Source: a virus. Taken from it: a DNA stretch of 64,000 nucleotides. Of the stretch, positions 52,301-60,727 are shown one piece after another (position 1 is the stretch's first letter; each line of letters starts with the position of its first letter). The stretch lies in the IMG/VR virus record IMGVR_UViG_3300029922_000013, positions 1-64,000 of that record. One strand, 5' to 3'. The translations under genes were made by a program, and so were the position numbers. Under the pieces are notes generated by a model. That model was not told where the DNA came from. It searched no databases and saw only the letters and a list, made by a program, of their open reading frames with translations.

Positions 52301-52323
52301 CGTAGTATATCAGGAGCTTAAAA

Positions 52324-53277
52324 ATGCCACTAAAAAGTTTAATATTTTTGCAGGCTTACGGGGTAGGCGGTAATGGTGGAGCTTGTTCTGGGAACCAGCC
52401 TCAAAGACAGAATTTTAAGTGGACGAGAGAAACCACTGATTTTTCTATATCTAGTGCCCTCAGTGAGACCTTCCAAACCGCGCCAGGAGCCACCCAAGCC
52501 CTTTTTAGCGGCACCAGGAGCCTTACACAAGACAATACGACTACCTACTCTTTAGCCCTTGCACCGTTCAGTACCAGTACCTACCAGCTTTCTTATGTTT
52601 CCGGGATGGTTCCTGGTTTTAGAACGCTAAGAACGATTGGCACGAACGCTACTTCACAAGTAACTACATCCATAAATGGTCCAGTATTAACCTACACCTT
52701 CACTGGCGGAACACTCCCGAACCTGAGTTCAGTTCAGGTTGGAGACCAAGTCCTTATTGGTAACCAATTCAATCTTGCCAATCAAGGCATATTCCAGATT
52801 ATTTCAACCACTAGCACGAGTATTTCCGTAGTTAATCCGACAGGGTACGTTCAAGGGCCAATAACCCTAGGATCTGGATACGCTACCCAACTTCGCATCT
52901 TTAGTGCCGGCAACGTTCAAGTGGGCGATACTCTGGTTATTAACTCTGGTTTTAGTCCTGTTTCTCAAAATTCTTACGAAATTACTCAAGTAACCGACTC
53001 GTATGTCCAATTTTCTTATGCAGGCGCCTTGCCAACAGAAACCGTGACGACCGAAGTCACCGCATACACTATGGCTAAAACCATGATCTATATGGAATGT
53101 GACCAAAAATGTGAGATTTTGATCAACGGAGCTGTTACTGGTCCCATAGTTACCCCCATTGTTTCCAATGGCGTTGCTTATCCTGGATTGTTCCTGCTAA
53201 ACTCTGTGATCTGGAGTCTTTCCGTTACTAATAACTCAATCAATCTAGCCAATATCACGCTCCTAAGCACTGAATGA
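52324..53277 (+). CDS. Virion structural protein between terminase and portal (317 aa)
   Basis: The protein is Thr/Ser/Gly-rich and beta-rich. Two blocks read NLSSVQVGDQVLIGNQFNLA and GNVQVGDTLVINSGFSPVSQ, each a small repeated beta module. Composition and position in the head module suggest a head or head-fibre protein. AGGAG precedes the ATG. Confidence 0.6.
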   Translation: MPLKSLIFLQAYGVGGNGGACSGNQPQRQNFKWTRETTDFSISSALSETFQTAPGATQALFSGTRSLTQDNTTTYSLALAPFSTSTYQLSYVSGMVPGFRTLRTIGTNATSQVTTSINGPVLTYTFTGGTLPNLSSVQVGDQVLIGNQFNLANQGIFQIISTTSTSISVVNPTGYVQGPITLGSGYATQLRIFSAGNVQVGDTLVINSGFSPVSQNSYEITQVTDSYVQFSYAGALPTETVTTEVTAYTMAKTMIYMECDQKCEILINGAVTGPIVTPIVSNGVAYPGLFLLNSVIWSLSVTNNSINLANITLLSTE

Positions 53278-53293
53278 TATAAGAGGGGCGTAT

Positions 53294-55141
53294 ATGGAAG
53301 ATAAAGACAAGAAAAAAGTAGCCCTTGCTTTTGGTGACAGTACGGAAGACACGGTTGAAAAATCTGGTCTTTCTGAATTGCAACACGCAATTGATAGCGT
53401 ATCTTTGTCTGCAGACTCTCTAGCAAAAGGAGAATCCCCACTCCATAAGCTCATTCGTCAGACTACCGGAACGGCGAAGAAAAAAGCCCCAAGCTTAGCT
53501 TTTTCAGAACTACCTTCTCCGCAGGCCAATTTTCTTGGTTTATTTAAAGCTCGTACCCGACTCTTACCCCCAGAATTGATTAAAACGGTTCGAGTTACAG
53601 ATCATTTGGTTGCTGCGATTTTAAGAACACGCGGCAACATCATGAAGCTTTATGGTCATTTGAGAAAAGACCGCTTCGACGTAGGCCTTCAGCTTGACAT
53701 CAAAGCTGAGTTCTTGGATCTATTTACTCCTGAGCAATATGAAAAAATTGTAACTAGGATGAAGAGGCTTGAAATCCTACTTTTGAATTGCGGCCACGAT
53801 GAAGGTCTTGAGCAACAAGACAAAATGACTCTTGCTGATTTCATGAGCACCCAGACCATCAACGGCCTAAGTTTCGGATCTCATGGTACAGAAATTATAT
53901 ACGATCGTTCAGGTAAACCAGACAAAGATGGCAACTTCCCTTTTCATCGTTTTAGACCTGTAGACATTGCAACTATTTATCGCGCCGTTCGTCGTGGTGA
54001 ACAAGTAGGTCAGAACCTGCGTGAGTTGGCTCTCAAAGCCTTAGAAGCGATGGAAGGCAATTCTTTCAACATAGATATCAGCAAGCTCAGAGAAGATCAC
54101 TACGCCTGGTTACAGGTCATTGAAGGTCAACCTAGACAAGCGTTCACTCATAATGAAATGCTCGTTTACAATCTATTCCCATCTACGGACGTAGAGCACA
54201 ACGGATACCCTGTATCACCTTTAGACACATGCGTGAATTGTGTTACGACTCACATCTCAATCGAAGCTTTCTGGAAGACCTACTTCTCTAATGGTAAGAG
54301 CGCCAAAGGGATGTTGGTTATTAAGAGTGAAGAAGTTGATCAACAAATGATTGACGCCATTAAAATGCAATTTAATGCTTCGATCAACTCCGTATCTAAT
54401 GCATTCAGAACCCCTATTTTTGGTATATCTACAACCGATGACGTTCAGTGGACTCCAACTCAAGATCGCCTTGAGAATGGTGAATTCTCGTTTACCTACG
54501 ATCAAGTAGCCAGAAACATCTTGTCAGCTTTCGGTGTGTCTCCTGATGAAATTCCAGGGTATGGCCATTTGTCTAAAGGAACTAATTCACAAACGCTTTC
54601 AGAATCAAATAATGAATTCAAGATGACCGCTGCCAGAGATTCCGGCTTAAGGCCTCTGATTCTTGGCTGGCAAACTTACTTCAATCAAAGGCTGCTACCC
54701 ATCATCGACCCAGAGATGGCTCAAATAGTCGAAGTTAAATTGTCTGGTTTGGATGCTCAATCAAAGGAACAAGAGTCTGCCCGTTTACAACAAGACTCCA
54801 CTCTATTCCATACCTATGATAGTTTGCTTGCAGAAGTAGATGAGGATGGACCTGGAAAAGCTTTTGGGGGAGATGTTCCATTTAATGAACGCTATCGTCA
54901 AGTATTAGATTTTTATAGTAGTGTAGGAGAAGTTCGTAGCAAGTTCTTTGGCGATCCTAGCGCCTTAATAGATCCACTTCTTAAGTTTAAAAGAGACCCA
55001 TTTGCCCTACAATGGATACAACTTCTGGTGCAAGTTAACCCAAATGCCATCAAAGCCATGGCAGCCCCTAAAAAACATAACCTTGAGTTTCTGAAAATGG
55101 AAATTGAAGATATGCTTGAAGATGATGGAACTGGAGAATAA
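53294..55141 (+). CDS. Portal protein (615 aa)
   Basis: Length and content match phage portal proteins: a long N-terminal region, then VRVTDHLVAAILRTRGNIMK, FRPVDIATIYRAVRRGEQVG, EMLVYNLFPSTDVEHNGYPV and VDQQMIDAIKMQFNASINSV followed by the glycine-rich ILSAFGVSPDEIPGYGHLS, where the DEIPGYG type of motif is common in portals. The C-terminal part is helical (crown). Twelve copies form the DNA entry ring. The neighbouring terminase, MuF and putative scaffold genes support it. GAGGGG is upstream. Confidence 0.85.
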   Translation: MEDKDKKKVALAFGDSTEDTVEKSGLSELQHAIDSVSLSADSLAKGESPLHKLIRQTTGTAKKKAPSLAFSELPSPQANFLGLFKARTRLLPPELIKTVRVTDHLVAAILRTRGNIMKLYGHLRKDRFDVGLQLDIKAEFLDLFTPEQYEKIVTRMKRLEILLLNCGHDEGLEQQDKMTLADFMSTQTINGLSFGSHGTEIIYDRSGKPDKDGNFPFHRFRPVDIATIYRAVRRGEQVGQNLRELALKALEAMEGNSFNIDISKLREDHYAWLQVIEGQPRQAFTHNEMLVYNLFPSTDVEHNGYPVSPLDTCVNCVTTHISIEAFWKTYFSNGKSAKGMLVIKSEEVDQQMIDAIKMQFNASINSVSNAFRTPIFGISTTDDVQWTPTQDRLENGEFSFTYDQVARNILSAFGVSPDEIPGYGHLSKGTNSQTLSESNNEFKMTAARDSGLRPLILGWQTYFNQRLLPIIDPEMAQIVEVKLSGLDAQSKEQESARLQQDSTLFHTYDSLLAEVDEDGPGKAFGGDVPFNERYRQVLDFYSSVGEVRSKFFGDPSALIDPLLKFKRDPFALQWIQLLVQVNPNAIKAMAAPKKHNLEFLKMEIEDMLEDDGTGE

Positions 55142-55143
55142 GT

Positions 55144-55692
55144 ATGCCGCCAATTGATTATAAGACTAAGTATCAGGAATTAAAAGCTAGATTTATGTCC
55201 AGTGTTGACGTAGCTTGGCGTGATGGTTACGAACAAGGCATGCAAGCTTCTCAAAATGACCAAGCACAGCAACAAGCTCAGCAGGCCCAGGAAGCCACGA
55301 TGGCCGCACAGCAACCCGGACAGCCTGGACAAGAAGGTCAAGAGGGTGAACAACCTCAACCAGGAGCCGAAGACGCTGAACAACAGCCTATTTCTCAGAA
55401 CCCCAATGGCGACGATGAACTTGGACAACATATCGAAAAACTTGAAAATATTCTTGGCAAAAGCGAACTATCTCCCTTTGTAATGCAAGATCTTAAAAAA
55501 GCTATAGACGAGATGCGTACGCTTACTATTCCAGCTAGAGTTAAAGCTAATGTGCCAGAAGCTGGCCTAAAAGCCTTAACACTTCAAGAGAAAATTGTTA
55601 AAGACGTGTTTGCTAAATGGGAAGGTGACCAAACCAAAGCAGCTAGCGATATCAGTTCCATTTTGAATGTAGAAGGTTTGACTAAAAAGTAA
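55144..55692 (+). CDS. Gln-rich head-module protein, possible scaffold or protease partner (182 aa)
   Basis: The N-terminus is a helix (DYKTKYQELKARFMSSVDVA), followed by about 70 residues of Gln/Glu/Pro/Gly low complexity and a C-terminal helical domain (IEKLENILGKSELSPFVMQD). It starts 2 nt after the portal gene. Such three-part proteins between portal and MuF often assist head assembly. No specific family is recognised. Confidence 0.55.
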   Translation: MPPIDYKTKYQELKARFMSSVDVAWRDGYEQGMQASQNDQAQQQAQQAQEATMAAQQPGQPGQEGQEGEQPQPGAEDAEQQPISQNPNGDDELGQHIEKLENILGKSELSPFVMQDLKKAIDEMRTLTIPARVKANVPEAGLKALTLQEKIVKDVFAKWEGDQTKAASDISSILNVEGLTKK

Positions 55693-55697
55693 AGCCC

Positions 55698-56465
55698 ATG
55701 CATGGCATACATTCTTCTACTTCAGAATCTATAAAAAAAGTAGTCGATGATTTGTTCGACAAAACAGCTTTGCGTTTCCTCGGTCATGTTCCCAAACTCC
55801 ACCACAAACGACACACTCTAATCGGTTTTGAAGCGGGAGCCTCTTTGGCTTACCTATTCCTTCAAGCGATGGGGAACAAATATCTTAATAATGTTGAAGA
55901 TGATGTACTGAAGGGTCTGTTGGCTGGAGCTTATGGCTATATAAGTACTTTAAGGGAGAAAACTTCCAACAACATCGTTCAACAAATAGAAGGCATGGCT
56001 AGACAATCCAGATTAACTGGGGAGAAGATTGACCAAGAGACCTTGAATAAAATTATACAAGACCAATTAGACAAAGCTAAAACTGATATGGAAGCCATAG
56101 TTGCAGCAGAAGGAACCAAAACCCGTAACATTGGCACCGTGATGGAAATTTCAAGAAACGCCGCTCTTAATAATGACAGAGACCCTATCGTAGGGTTTGC
56201 TGTAATACGTGATGCGTCTACCTGTCCAGTTTGTGTTAAATTAAATATAATGGAAGACGGTGTGACTCCACGTCTTTTTAAGTTGAGTGAGCTATCCGCT
56301 GGATACTATAAACGTGGGGACAAAGTTCCTAGTCTTATAGGGAATCACCCTCACTGTAGGTGCACACCCTTCTACGTCCCTACCAATTGGGGGTTTGATA
56401 GACAAGGCCACATTACTTTCGTAGGTTCTGGTCATAATGAACTTGAGAATCAGAGAAAAGACTGA
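55698..56465 (+). CDS. MuF-like head morphogenesis protein (255 aa)
   Basis: The C-terminal third has DASTCPVCVKLNIMEDGVTP and HPHCRCTPFY, the Cys/His pattern of the Mu gpF / SPP1 gp7 domain (CPxC ... HPxCRC). The N-terminal 150 residues are helical. It follows the portal, the usual position. Members of this family are minor head proteins injected or involved in head maturation. The gene ends against the stop of a convergent gene. Confidence 0.85.
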   Translation: MHGIHSSTSESIKKVVDDLFDKTALRFLGHVPKLHHKRHTLIGFEAGASLAYLFLQAMGNKYLNNVEDDVLKGLLAGAYGYISTLREKTSNNIVQQIEGMARQSRLTGEKIDQETLNKIIQDQLDKAKTDMEAIVAAEGTKTRNIGTVMEISRNAALNNDRDPIVGFAVIRDASTCPVCVKLNIMEDGVTPRLFKLSELSAGYYKRGDKVPSLIGNHPHCRCTPFYVPTNWGFDRQGHITFVGSGHNELENQRKD

Positions 56466-56810
56466 CTATTCAACTAGATGTACATACACTAGCTTGTTTA
56501 ACTTTTTCATTTCCTCTATCATATTTTTAGTCCCACGACTCTTCCCGTCCCATACTGCTATTAAAGCATCTGCATAAGCGGCCATGGTTTTGTTTCTAAT
56601 TGGACCTGCAGCCTTTCCGTGTGCATCCCAGTCTGCTTTAAATATTGTTAATTTTAGTGATGCTAATTTAGCAAAACTTTCTCCAAGATAATCTACGCCA
56701 GTTGCACCTCCAGATACAACTTCCGTAATATCAAACTTAGATAGCTTTATAGCCCTACCTACAGTCGGCCAGTAAGTAATGTTTCTGCCTCCTGCAATTA
56801 TAACCTTCAT
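56466..56810 (-). CDS. SLOG-domain (DUF2493) nucleotide-binding protein (114 aa)
   Basis: The ATG at 56810 overlaps the upstream stop (ATGA). The sequence MKVIIAGGRNITYWPTVGRA, VVSGGATGVD (32-41), DWDAHGKAAGPIRNKTMAAY and AVWDGKSRGT is the complete pattern of the SLOG/DUF2493 Rossmannoid family. In bacteria SLOG domains bind nucleotide-derived ligands and often occur with nucleotide-signal systems. It is coupled to a small membrane protein gene. The exact ligand and role in the phage are unknown. Confidence 0.85.
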   Translation of the reverse strand: MKVIIAGGRNITYWPTVGRAIKLSKFDITEVVSGGATGVDYLGESFAKLASLKLTIFKADWDAHGKAAGPIRNKTMAAYADALIAVWDGKSRGTKNMIEEMKKLNKLVYVHLVE

Positions 56811-57043
56811 TTGTCTGGCCATCCAGGTAATCTTCTGCATTTTTGACATCGTATATAGGTAGTATCAAGCATATCCAACTGTTCTTCCCATTCCCACGAA
56901 TGTGGGGGACAAGATTTTTCTATAGGAATATCTTTTATAAAATCTTCGTGATCCTTTTTTAATTTCTCATCATAGTGAGCACCTATTTTACCAGAAATAA
57001 GAAGCAACAATATTATAATTAAAAACCATGCAAAATCGTTCAT
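56807..57043 (-). CDS. Small membrane protein with zinc motif (78 aa)
   Basis: The start at 57043 has AAGGAT upstream. Residues 2-18 are a membrane helix (MNDFAWFLIIILLLLISGKI). The C-terminal part has CPPHSWEWEE and CQKC, a possible zinc site. It is coupled to the SLOG gene by a 4-nt overlap. Function unknown. Confidence 0.6.
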   Translation of the reverse strand: MNDFAWFLIIILLLLISGKIGAHYDEKLKKDHEDFIKDIPIEKSCPPHSWEWEEQLDMLDTTYIRCQKCRRLPGWPDK

Positions 57044-57053
57044 TCGCTTATCC

Positions 57054-57419
57054 TTATAATTCAGACCAGGACTTCTTGCGTCCGCGCCTACTTTTGGCCT
57101 TACTATAAAAAATATAGTATTCATCCTCATTTATATCTGCACTATCCAGCAATTTAACGGCATAAGCATGGGCTTTTGTTTCAGATCTGATTTTCTTAGA
57201 CCAATTGAACATATTGTCTCCGCTCATATAAAAGAGATGACCTGCTTCATGCGCTAGAGTGAAGTACTTTTCTTTATAGGACATTTTTGAATCTATGTAG
57301 ATAAAAGCTCTAAATTTTTTCGTGTGGTTGCAGAAACCAATAAAATCGTAATCATAAACGGCACAACGAAGTTCGTCAATGGAGGTTGCGAGTTCTTTAT
57401 AGAGTTGTTTGTAACCCAT
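57054..57419 (-). CDS. ImmA/IrrE-type metallopeptidase-like protein (121 aa)
   Basis: The start at 57419 is coupled to the upstream stop (TAATG); the ORF can be read further upstream but not sensibly. YFTLAHEAGHLFYMSG contains HEAGH at 57-61 and a downstream Glu in SETKAHAYAVKLL, the pattern of ImmA/IrrE-like peptidase domains that cut repressor proteins or stress regulators. It has no HTH part. It could cleave a host or prophage repressor. It is followed by the membrane protein gene 10 nt later. Confidence 0.7.
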   Translation of the reverse strand: MGYKQLYKELATSIDELRCAVYDYDFIGFCNHTKKFRAFIYIDSKMSYKEKYFTLAHEAGHLFYMSGDNMFNWSKKIRSETKAHAYAVKLLDSADINEDEYYIFYSKAKSRRGRKKSWSEL

Positions 57420-57736
57420 TACCATGGTGTCCGCATCGAGCAGTAAAACATGTGGTCCCATTCGAAAGAGGAGAACTTCGCTCCACATTCACATTTAAAA
57501 TCAGATCCAAAAAGTTCTTCGAAACTAACCATATCAACATAAAAGTGAGGATCATAACTAGGAATTTGGGATAGTATTAGAACGTAATCGCTAAAGCCTG
57601 CAGGATCTGTAGTATAGAAGGACCATTCCCATTTTTTATTGTTGTAGCTGAGAGCTTTAGGGAAATCCATTAGTTCTTTCCACCAGTTGATCTGTTTTTG
57701 TGGTCCTTCAGATCCAAAATGTATAGTTATTTTCAT
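57419..57736 (-). CDS. Hypothetical protein with Cys/His C-terminus (105 aa)
   Basis: The protein (MKITIHFGSEGPQKQINWWK start) is Trp/Phe-rich and ends CECGAKFSSFEWDHMFYCSM, a probable zinc site. Ribosome site is weak. First of a four-gene - strand unit. No family is recognised. Confidence 0.6.
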   Translation of the reverse strand: MKITIHFGSEGPQKQINWWKELMDFPKALSYNNKKWEWSFYTTDPAGFSDYVLILSQIPSYDPHFYVDMVSFEELFGSDFKCECGAKFSSFEWDHMFYCSMRTPW

Positions 57737-57750
57737 TGTTTTTTCTATAC

Positions 57751-57760
57751 CAATCTTTAT
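57751..57760 (+). promoter_or_regulatory. Candidate late promoter box
   Basis: CAATCTTTAT on the + strand, 40 nt before the ATG at 57801. Confidence 0.5.
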
Positions 57761-57800
57761 ATAGGTTATAGTGATAAAGCAAGAAAGTCAAGAGGTTTAT

Positions 57801-58355
57801 ATGGCAGGATCTATTTGGAGTGATTTGGGTAAATTATTGTTGAGCTTTTTAGTTAACAAAACTAATGAAAGTGCTCCTGTGGAGACTAAAGCTCCAGAAC
57901 CAACTGAAAAGCAAGAAGTCGATTGGACAAATCCTGATTGTAAAGTGTCAAAATATTTTACAGTCAAAGAAATGATCTACTTACCAACCTGGAAACGAAT
58001 GGCCAATGAAACGGATGGACTAAACGATCAAATCAAAGAAAATCTCATTAATTTAGCCATGGACATGGATATAGTTCGCGATTATTTCGACAAACCAATC
58101 AATGTTCATGTTACCTACAGACCGCTAGAGTACAATAAGGCTATTGGTGGAGCTTTACACTCAGCCCACAGCGAAGGTGAAGCCATGGATTTTGATATTG
58201 TGGGTATGACTTGCGATGAAGTCAGAGAAGAGCTGGTAAGTAAGAATTTACTCGACAAATGGGGCATGAGATGCGAAAAAGCTCCAGGAAGCAATTGGGT
58301 TCATTTAGATTACAGACAGCTTGCCGCAGGTGGGAATAGGTATTTTATCCCTTAA
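57801..58355 (+). CDS. M15-type zinc peptidase, candidate endolysin (184 aa)
   Basis: The start at 57801 has AAGAGG upstream. Residues 100-170 hold the catalytic region: VTYRPLEYNKAIGGALHSAH, then SEGEAMDFDI (zinc His123 and Asp130) and SNWVHLDYR (His168). This is the M15 D-Ala-D-Ala carboxypeptidase-type fold used by phage endolysins and tail peptidases. Residues 3-15 form a short hydrophobic stretch, a possible signal anchor. It is a stand-alone + strand gene amid - strand genes behind a late box. Confidence 0.8.
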   Translation: MAGSIWSDLGKLLLSFLVNKTNESAPVETKAPEPTEKQEVDWTNPDCKVSKYFTVKEMIYLPTWKRMANETDGLNDQIKENLINLAMDMDIVRDYFDKPINVHVTYRPLEYNKAIGGALHSAHSEGEAMDFDIVGMTCDEVREELVSKNLLDKWGMRCEKAPGSNWVHLDYRQLAAGGNRYFIP

Positions 58356-58558
58356 GGTTTGCCACAGATACAGTCGTAATCTTGTTTATCGTATTTAATA
58401 AATAATTTTAGACATGGAGCATCGGAATATAATTTAGGACATCTGCTAGAGCATGTATTGATAACTTCTTTGTCATGATCGTTCCAAGGATAGTTGGTTC
58501 TGTTGATTAAAGATGGATTCGGACAGGCCAACGATAAGAATATCAAAAATTCTGCCAT
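58352..58558 (-). CDS. Small Cys-rich secreted or membrane protein (68 aa)
   Basis: The first 12 residues are hydrophobic and end LACPNPS, a possible lipoprotein-type signal with Cys12. Then NDHDKEVINTCSSRCPKLYS, PCLKLFIKYDKQDYDCICG, a Cys pattern I recall from small phage proteins of unknown function. The preceding gene spacing is 4 nt. The end overlaps the M15 gene by 4 nt. Confidence 0.55.
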   Translation of the reverse strand: MAEFLIFLSLACPNPSLINRTNYPWNDHDKEVINTCSSRCPKLYSDAPCLKLFIKYDKQDYDCICGKP

Positions 58559-58563
58559 AAATA

Positions 58564-59640
58564 CTATTTTTTCTCTTTTTTCTCAACAAAACTATCCATA
58601 TCGCTGCCAACCATCATTTTAGCAAGCTTCTTTTCAGCTTTCATGGATTTGTTTAAACAAAGAACTTGCCCAATAGCCGCGATTTCGCCCTTGGCTAGGT
58701 GTGGCATAGTTTTTGACATATAAGTTTCAAAAGCTTCTCTCTTACCCCAAGCTTTATATTCTTGTTCTGCTCGTTGAAGGAGTGTGGACTTCTTCATCTT
58801 CTTATCTAAAGCTTCTTTTCCCAAGGCAGCTCCACCAACCATATTACCTGGGGCAGTCATTCCTGAGCCTGCAGTCATCGCTTTTTTCATTGATTCGCCT
58901 TTACCGATTTCACCTTGAATAGCTTTAGGAGCTACAGGTCCGAATTTAGGGGAACTAGCCACAGCCATTCTATGGTTCTTTGTTCCTGATTTTCTAGCAG
59001 CTATCGGACGATTTTTGGGGGAACCCACTAGATAAGATGGCTGACCGCCTCTTTGGGCATCCGAAGGGAATTTTTTGCCTGGATTTTGACCTTTAGAAAG
59101 AAGTTCAATAGTAAAAGAAGGCTCAGATTTAAAAATGGAATCTGAGTCAGTTTTTTCAGGATCTGCTGGGATCATTTCGGCGACACAAGTTTTATTTGCC
59201 GGGATATTAGTCAAAGTTATCTTACGAGCCACCGATTTGGTAACTATTAGACCAACCTTATCTATCTTGGAACCCTCGATAGAGAAGCCAACCATCGGTT
59301 GTTCATCTGGATGCTCAGCATCATCCATAAAAAGAGCGGCAACTTCTCTTGAAGAGTCTTTTTTATCATCGAACAAGCGTCCCATTACATACAAAAAGGG
59401 AGTCTTGCATTTTTCCCAATAATATGCGTGCCTGTCATTTTCACAATCTTTATCCGAGAATATTTTTTTATATTCGAGAATTTTACCGCAAATTTGGGAA
59501 GGAAGTTTTGATTCATGCTCGTAATTAAAAGCAGCACCAACCAATGAGGAGCAGTCAATCCCCGCTAGATCAACGATTTCGCCAGCAGTATCAATTGCTT
59601 GACTTGAACCAATTCCATCAATATAAGTGCAGTTAGCCAT
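58564..59640 (-). CDS. Capsid maturation protease (358 aa)
   Basis: The first 160 residues are the protease: NYEHES with His42, then MVGFSIEGSKIDK with Ser120, then ITLTNIPANKTC. His and Ser in this order and the conserved GFSIEG pattern are typical of the herpesvirus-type prohead proteases of tailed phages. The C-terminal 200 residues are basic, Gly/Lys/Ala-rich and partly helical, a scaffold-like tail as in protease-scaffold fusions. It lies on the opposite strand from the other capsid genes, which is unusual. A late box is 15 nt upstream. Confidence 0.75.
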   Translation of the reverse strand: MANCTYIDGIGSSQAIDTAGEIVDLAGIDCSSLVGAAFNYEHESKLPSQICGKILEYKKIFSDKDCENDRHAYYWEKCKTPFLYVMGRLFDDKKDSSREVAALFMDDAEHPDEQPMVGFSIEGSKIDKVGLIVTKSVARKITLTNIPANKTCVAEMIPADPEKTDSDSIFKSEPSFTIELLSKGQNPGKKFPSDAQRGGQPSYLVGSPKNRPIAARKSGTKNHRMAVASSPKFGPVAPKAIQGEIGKGESMKKAMTAGSGMTAPGNMVGGAALGKEALDKKMKKSTLLQRAEQEYKAWGKREAFETYMSKTMPHLAKGEIAAIGQVLCLNKSMKAEKKLAKMMVGSDMDSFVEKKEKK

Positions 59641-59654
59641 GGATAAACCTCTAC

Positions 59655-59664
59655 ATAAAGATTG
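59655..59664 (-). promoter_or_regulatory. Candidate late promoter box
   Basis: CAATCTTTAT on the - strand, 15 nt before the ATG at 59640; the spacing leaves room for the ribosome site GAGG. Confidence 0.55.
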
Positions 59665-59700
59665 ATTTAGAGATCAAATATTGAAAATTATCTAGCAATA

Positions 59701-60720
59701 TTAAATAGTTGCGGTACTTTTTAAAAAATCCAAACATCTTTGAAAACATTTCCCTTTATTTTTTAAAAAGTCTTTTTCTTTAATATGAAGTATTTTGATA
59801 CCTATAGATTTGAAGTAAGAATCCTTAATTTCATGGTATTTTTTAATATCCTTATCTGGCCAATGAGGTTTAGATCTTTTCAATCCACGAAAGGAATGAT
59901 GGTAGGTTCCGTCAAATTCCACTCCTAATTTGAGTTCTGGTATATAAATATCGATGTCTAGACCATAAATGTGAGGTTTATTTAATATATTTATATTTCT
60001 TTTTCTTAGCTTCGTCGAAGTTGGATAGTATTCTTTTATAAAAGAAGCTAATTCTTTTTCTGGACGAGATTCAGACGATCTTATGGGCATGTGGACACAA
60101 ATTTCATCCATTATTCCCATTCTAAATGCAGCTTTGTAAGCACCAAGATCGTTTTTTTCAAAATCACTTCTAAAAATATATTTTTTAGCAACTTCGTTTA
60201 TTTTTTTATAATTCCAACTATTATAACCTTCTGTCATATGTTCGCAGATTTTATTTAAAATACCTCTTTTATCGGCTGCTGAATAAGCTGCCGGATTTGC
60301 ATTTAAAAAATCTTTTTTACTGTTGTATTTGTTAGCTTCTTCTTGCAATTTTTCTAGAGACCATCTAAAATTAGGGTTGTTCTCACCATTGAAATTTTGA
60401 ATTTTCATATGGGAGCAAACTTTTTGTAGGATGCCAAACTTTTTAGCAGCCTTATATGCCCCATAAGCATGTTTTATAAAATTACTTTTTATATGATATT
60501 TCAGTGCTTCTGTCAAAATTTTTTCTTCATTCCATTTAAAACGAGGATTGTTTTCCCCAGCCATACCCACACGTTTTGGCATGTGGGAACAAACTTGTTC
60601 CATTACGTTAAGTCGTTTCGCAGCTTGATAAGCTGCATAATTGCCTCTCATCAATTTACTTCTGGTAGTGTATTTGTTAGCTTCTTCTTGCAATTTTTCT
60701 AGAGACCATTTGCTTTTCAT
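59701..60720 (-). CDS. Homing endonuclease, repeat DNA-binding plus Vsr-like nuclease (copy 3)
   Basis: Residues 1-210 contain five 38- to 45-residue repeats (WSLEKLQEEANKYTTRSKLM type), and the segment SLEKLQEEANKY recurs at residues 6 and about 121. The nuclease part is GLDIDIYIPELKLGVEFDGT, YHHSFRGL, then HWPDKDIKKYHEIKDSY and IKILHIKEKDF. It lies between the protease and chaperonin genes. Its own promoter is TTGACT-N17-TAATCT with the ATG 7 nt after. The three copies share architecture but differ strongly in sequence, so they are not recent duplicates. Confidence 0.8.
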   Translation of the reverse strand: MKSKWSLEKLQEEANKYTTRSKLMRGNYAAYQAAKRLNVMEQVCSHMPKRVGMAGENNPRFKWNEEKILTEALKYHIKSNFIKHAYGAYKAAKKFGILQKVCSHMKIQNFNGENNPNFRWSLEKLQEEANKYNSKKDFLNANPAAYSAADKRGILNKICEHMTEGYNSWNYKKINEVAKKYIFRSDFEKNDLGAYKAAFRMGIMDEICVHMPIRSSESRPEKELASFIKEYYPTSTKLRKRNINILNKPHIYGLDIDIYIPELKLGVEFDGTYHHSFRGLKRSKPHWPDKDIKKYHEIKDSYFKSIGIKILHIKEKDFLKNKGKCFQRCLDFLKSTATI

Positions 60721-60727
60721 GTTATAA

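Noticed and set aside
53275-53294. TGATATAAG before the portal gene as a leaderless promoter
   Set aside because: The spacing to the ATG is 10 nt, a strong GAGGGG site lies within the would-be leader, and the TGA is the stop codon of the preceding gene.
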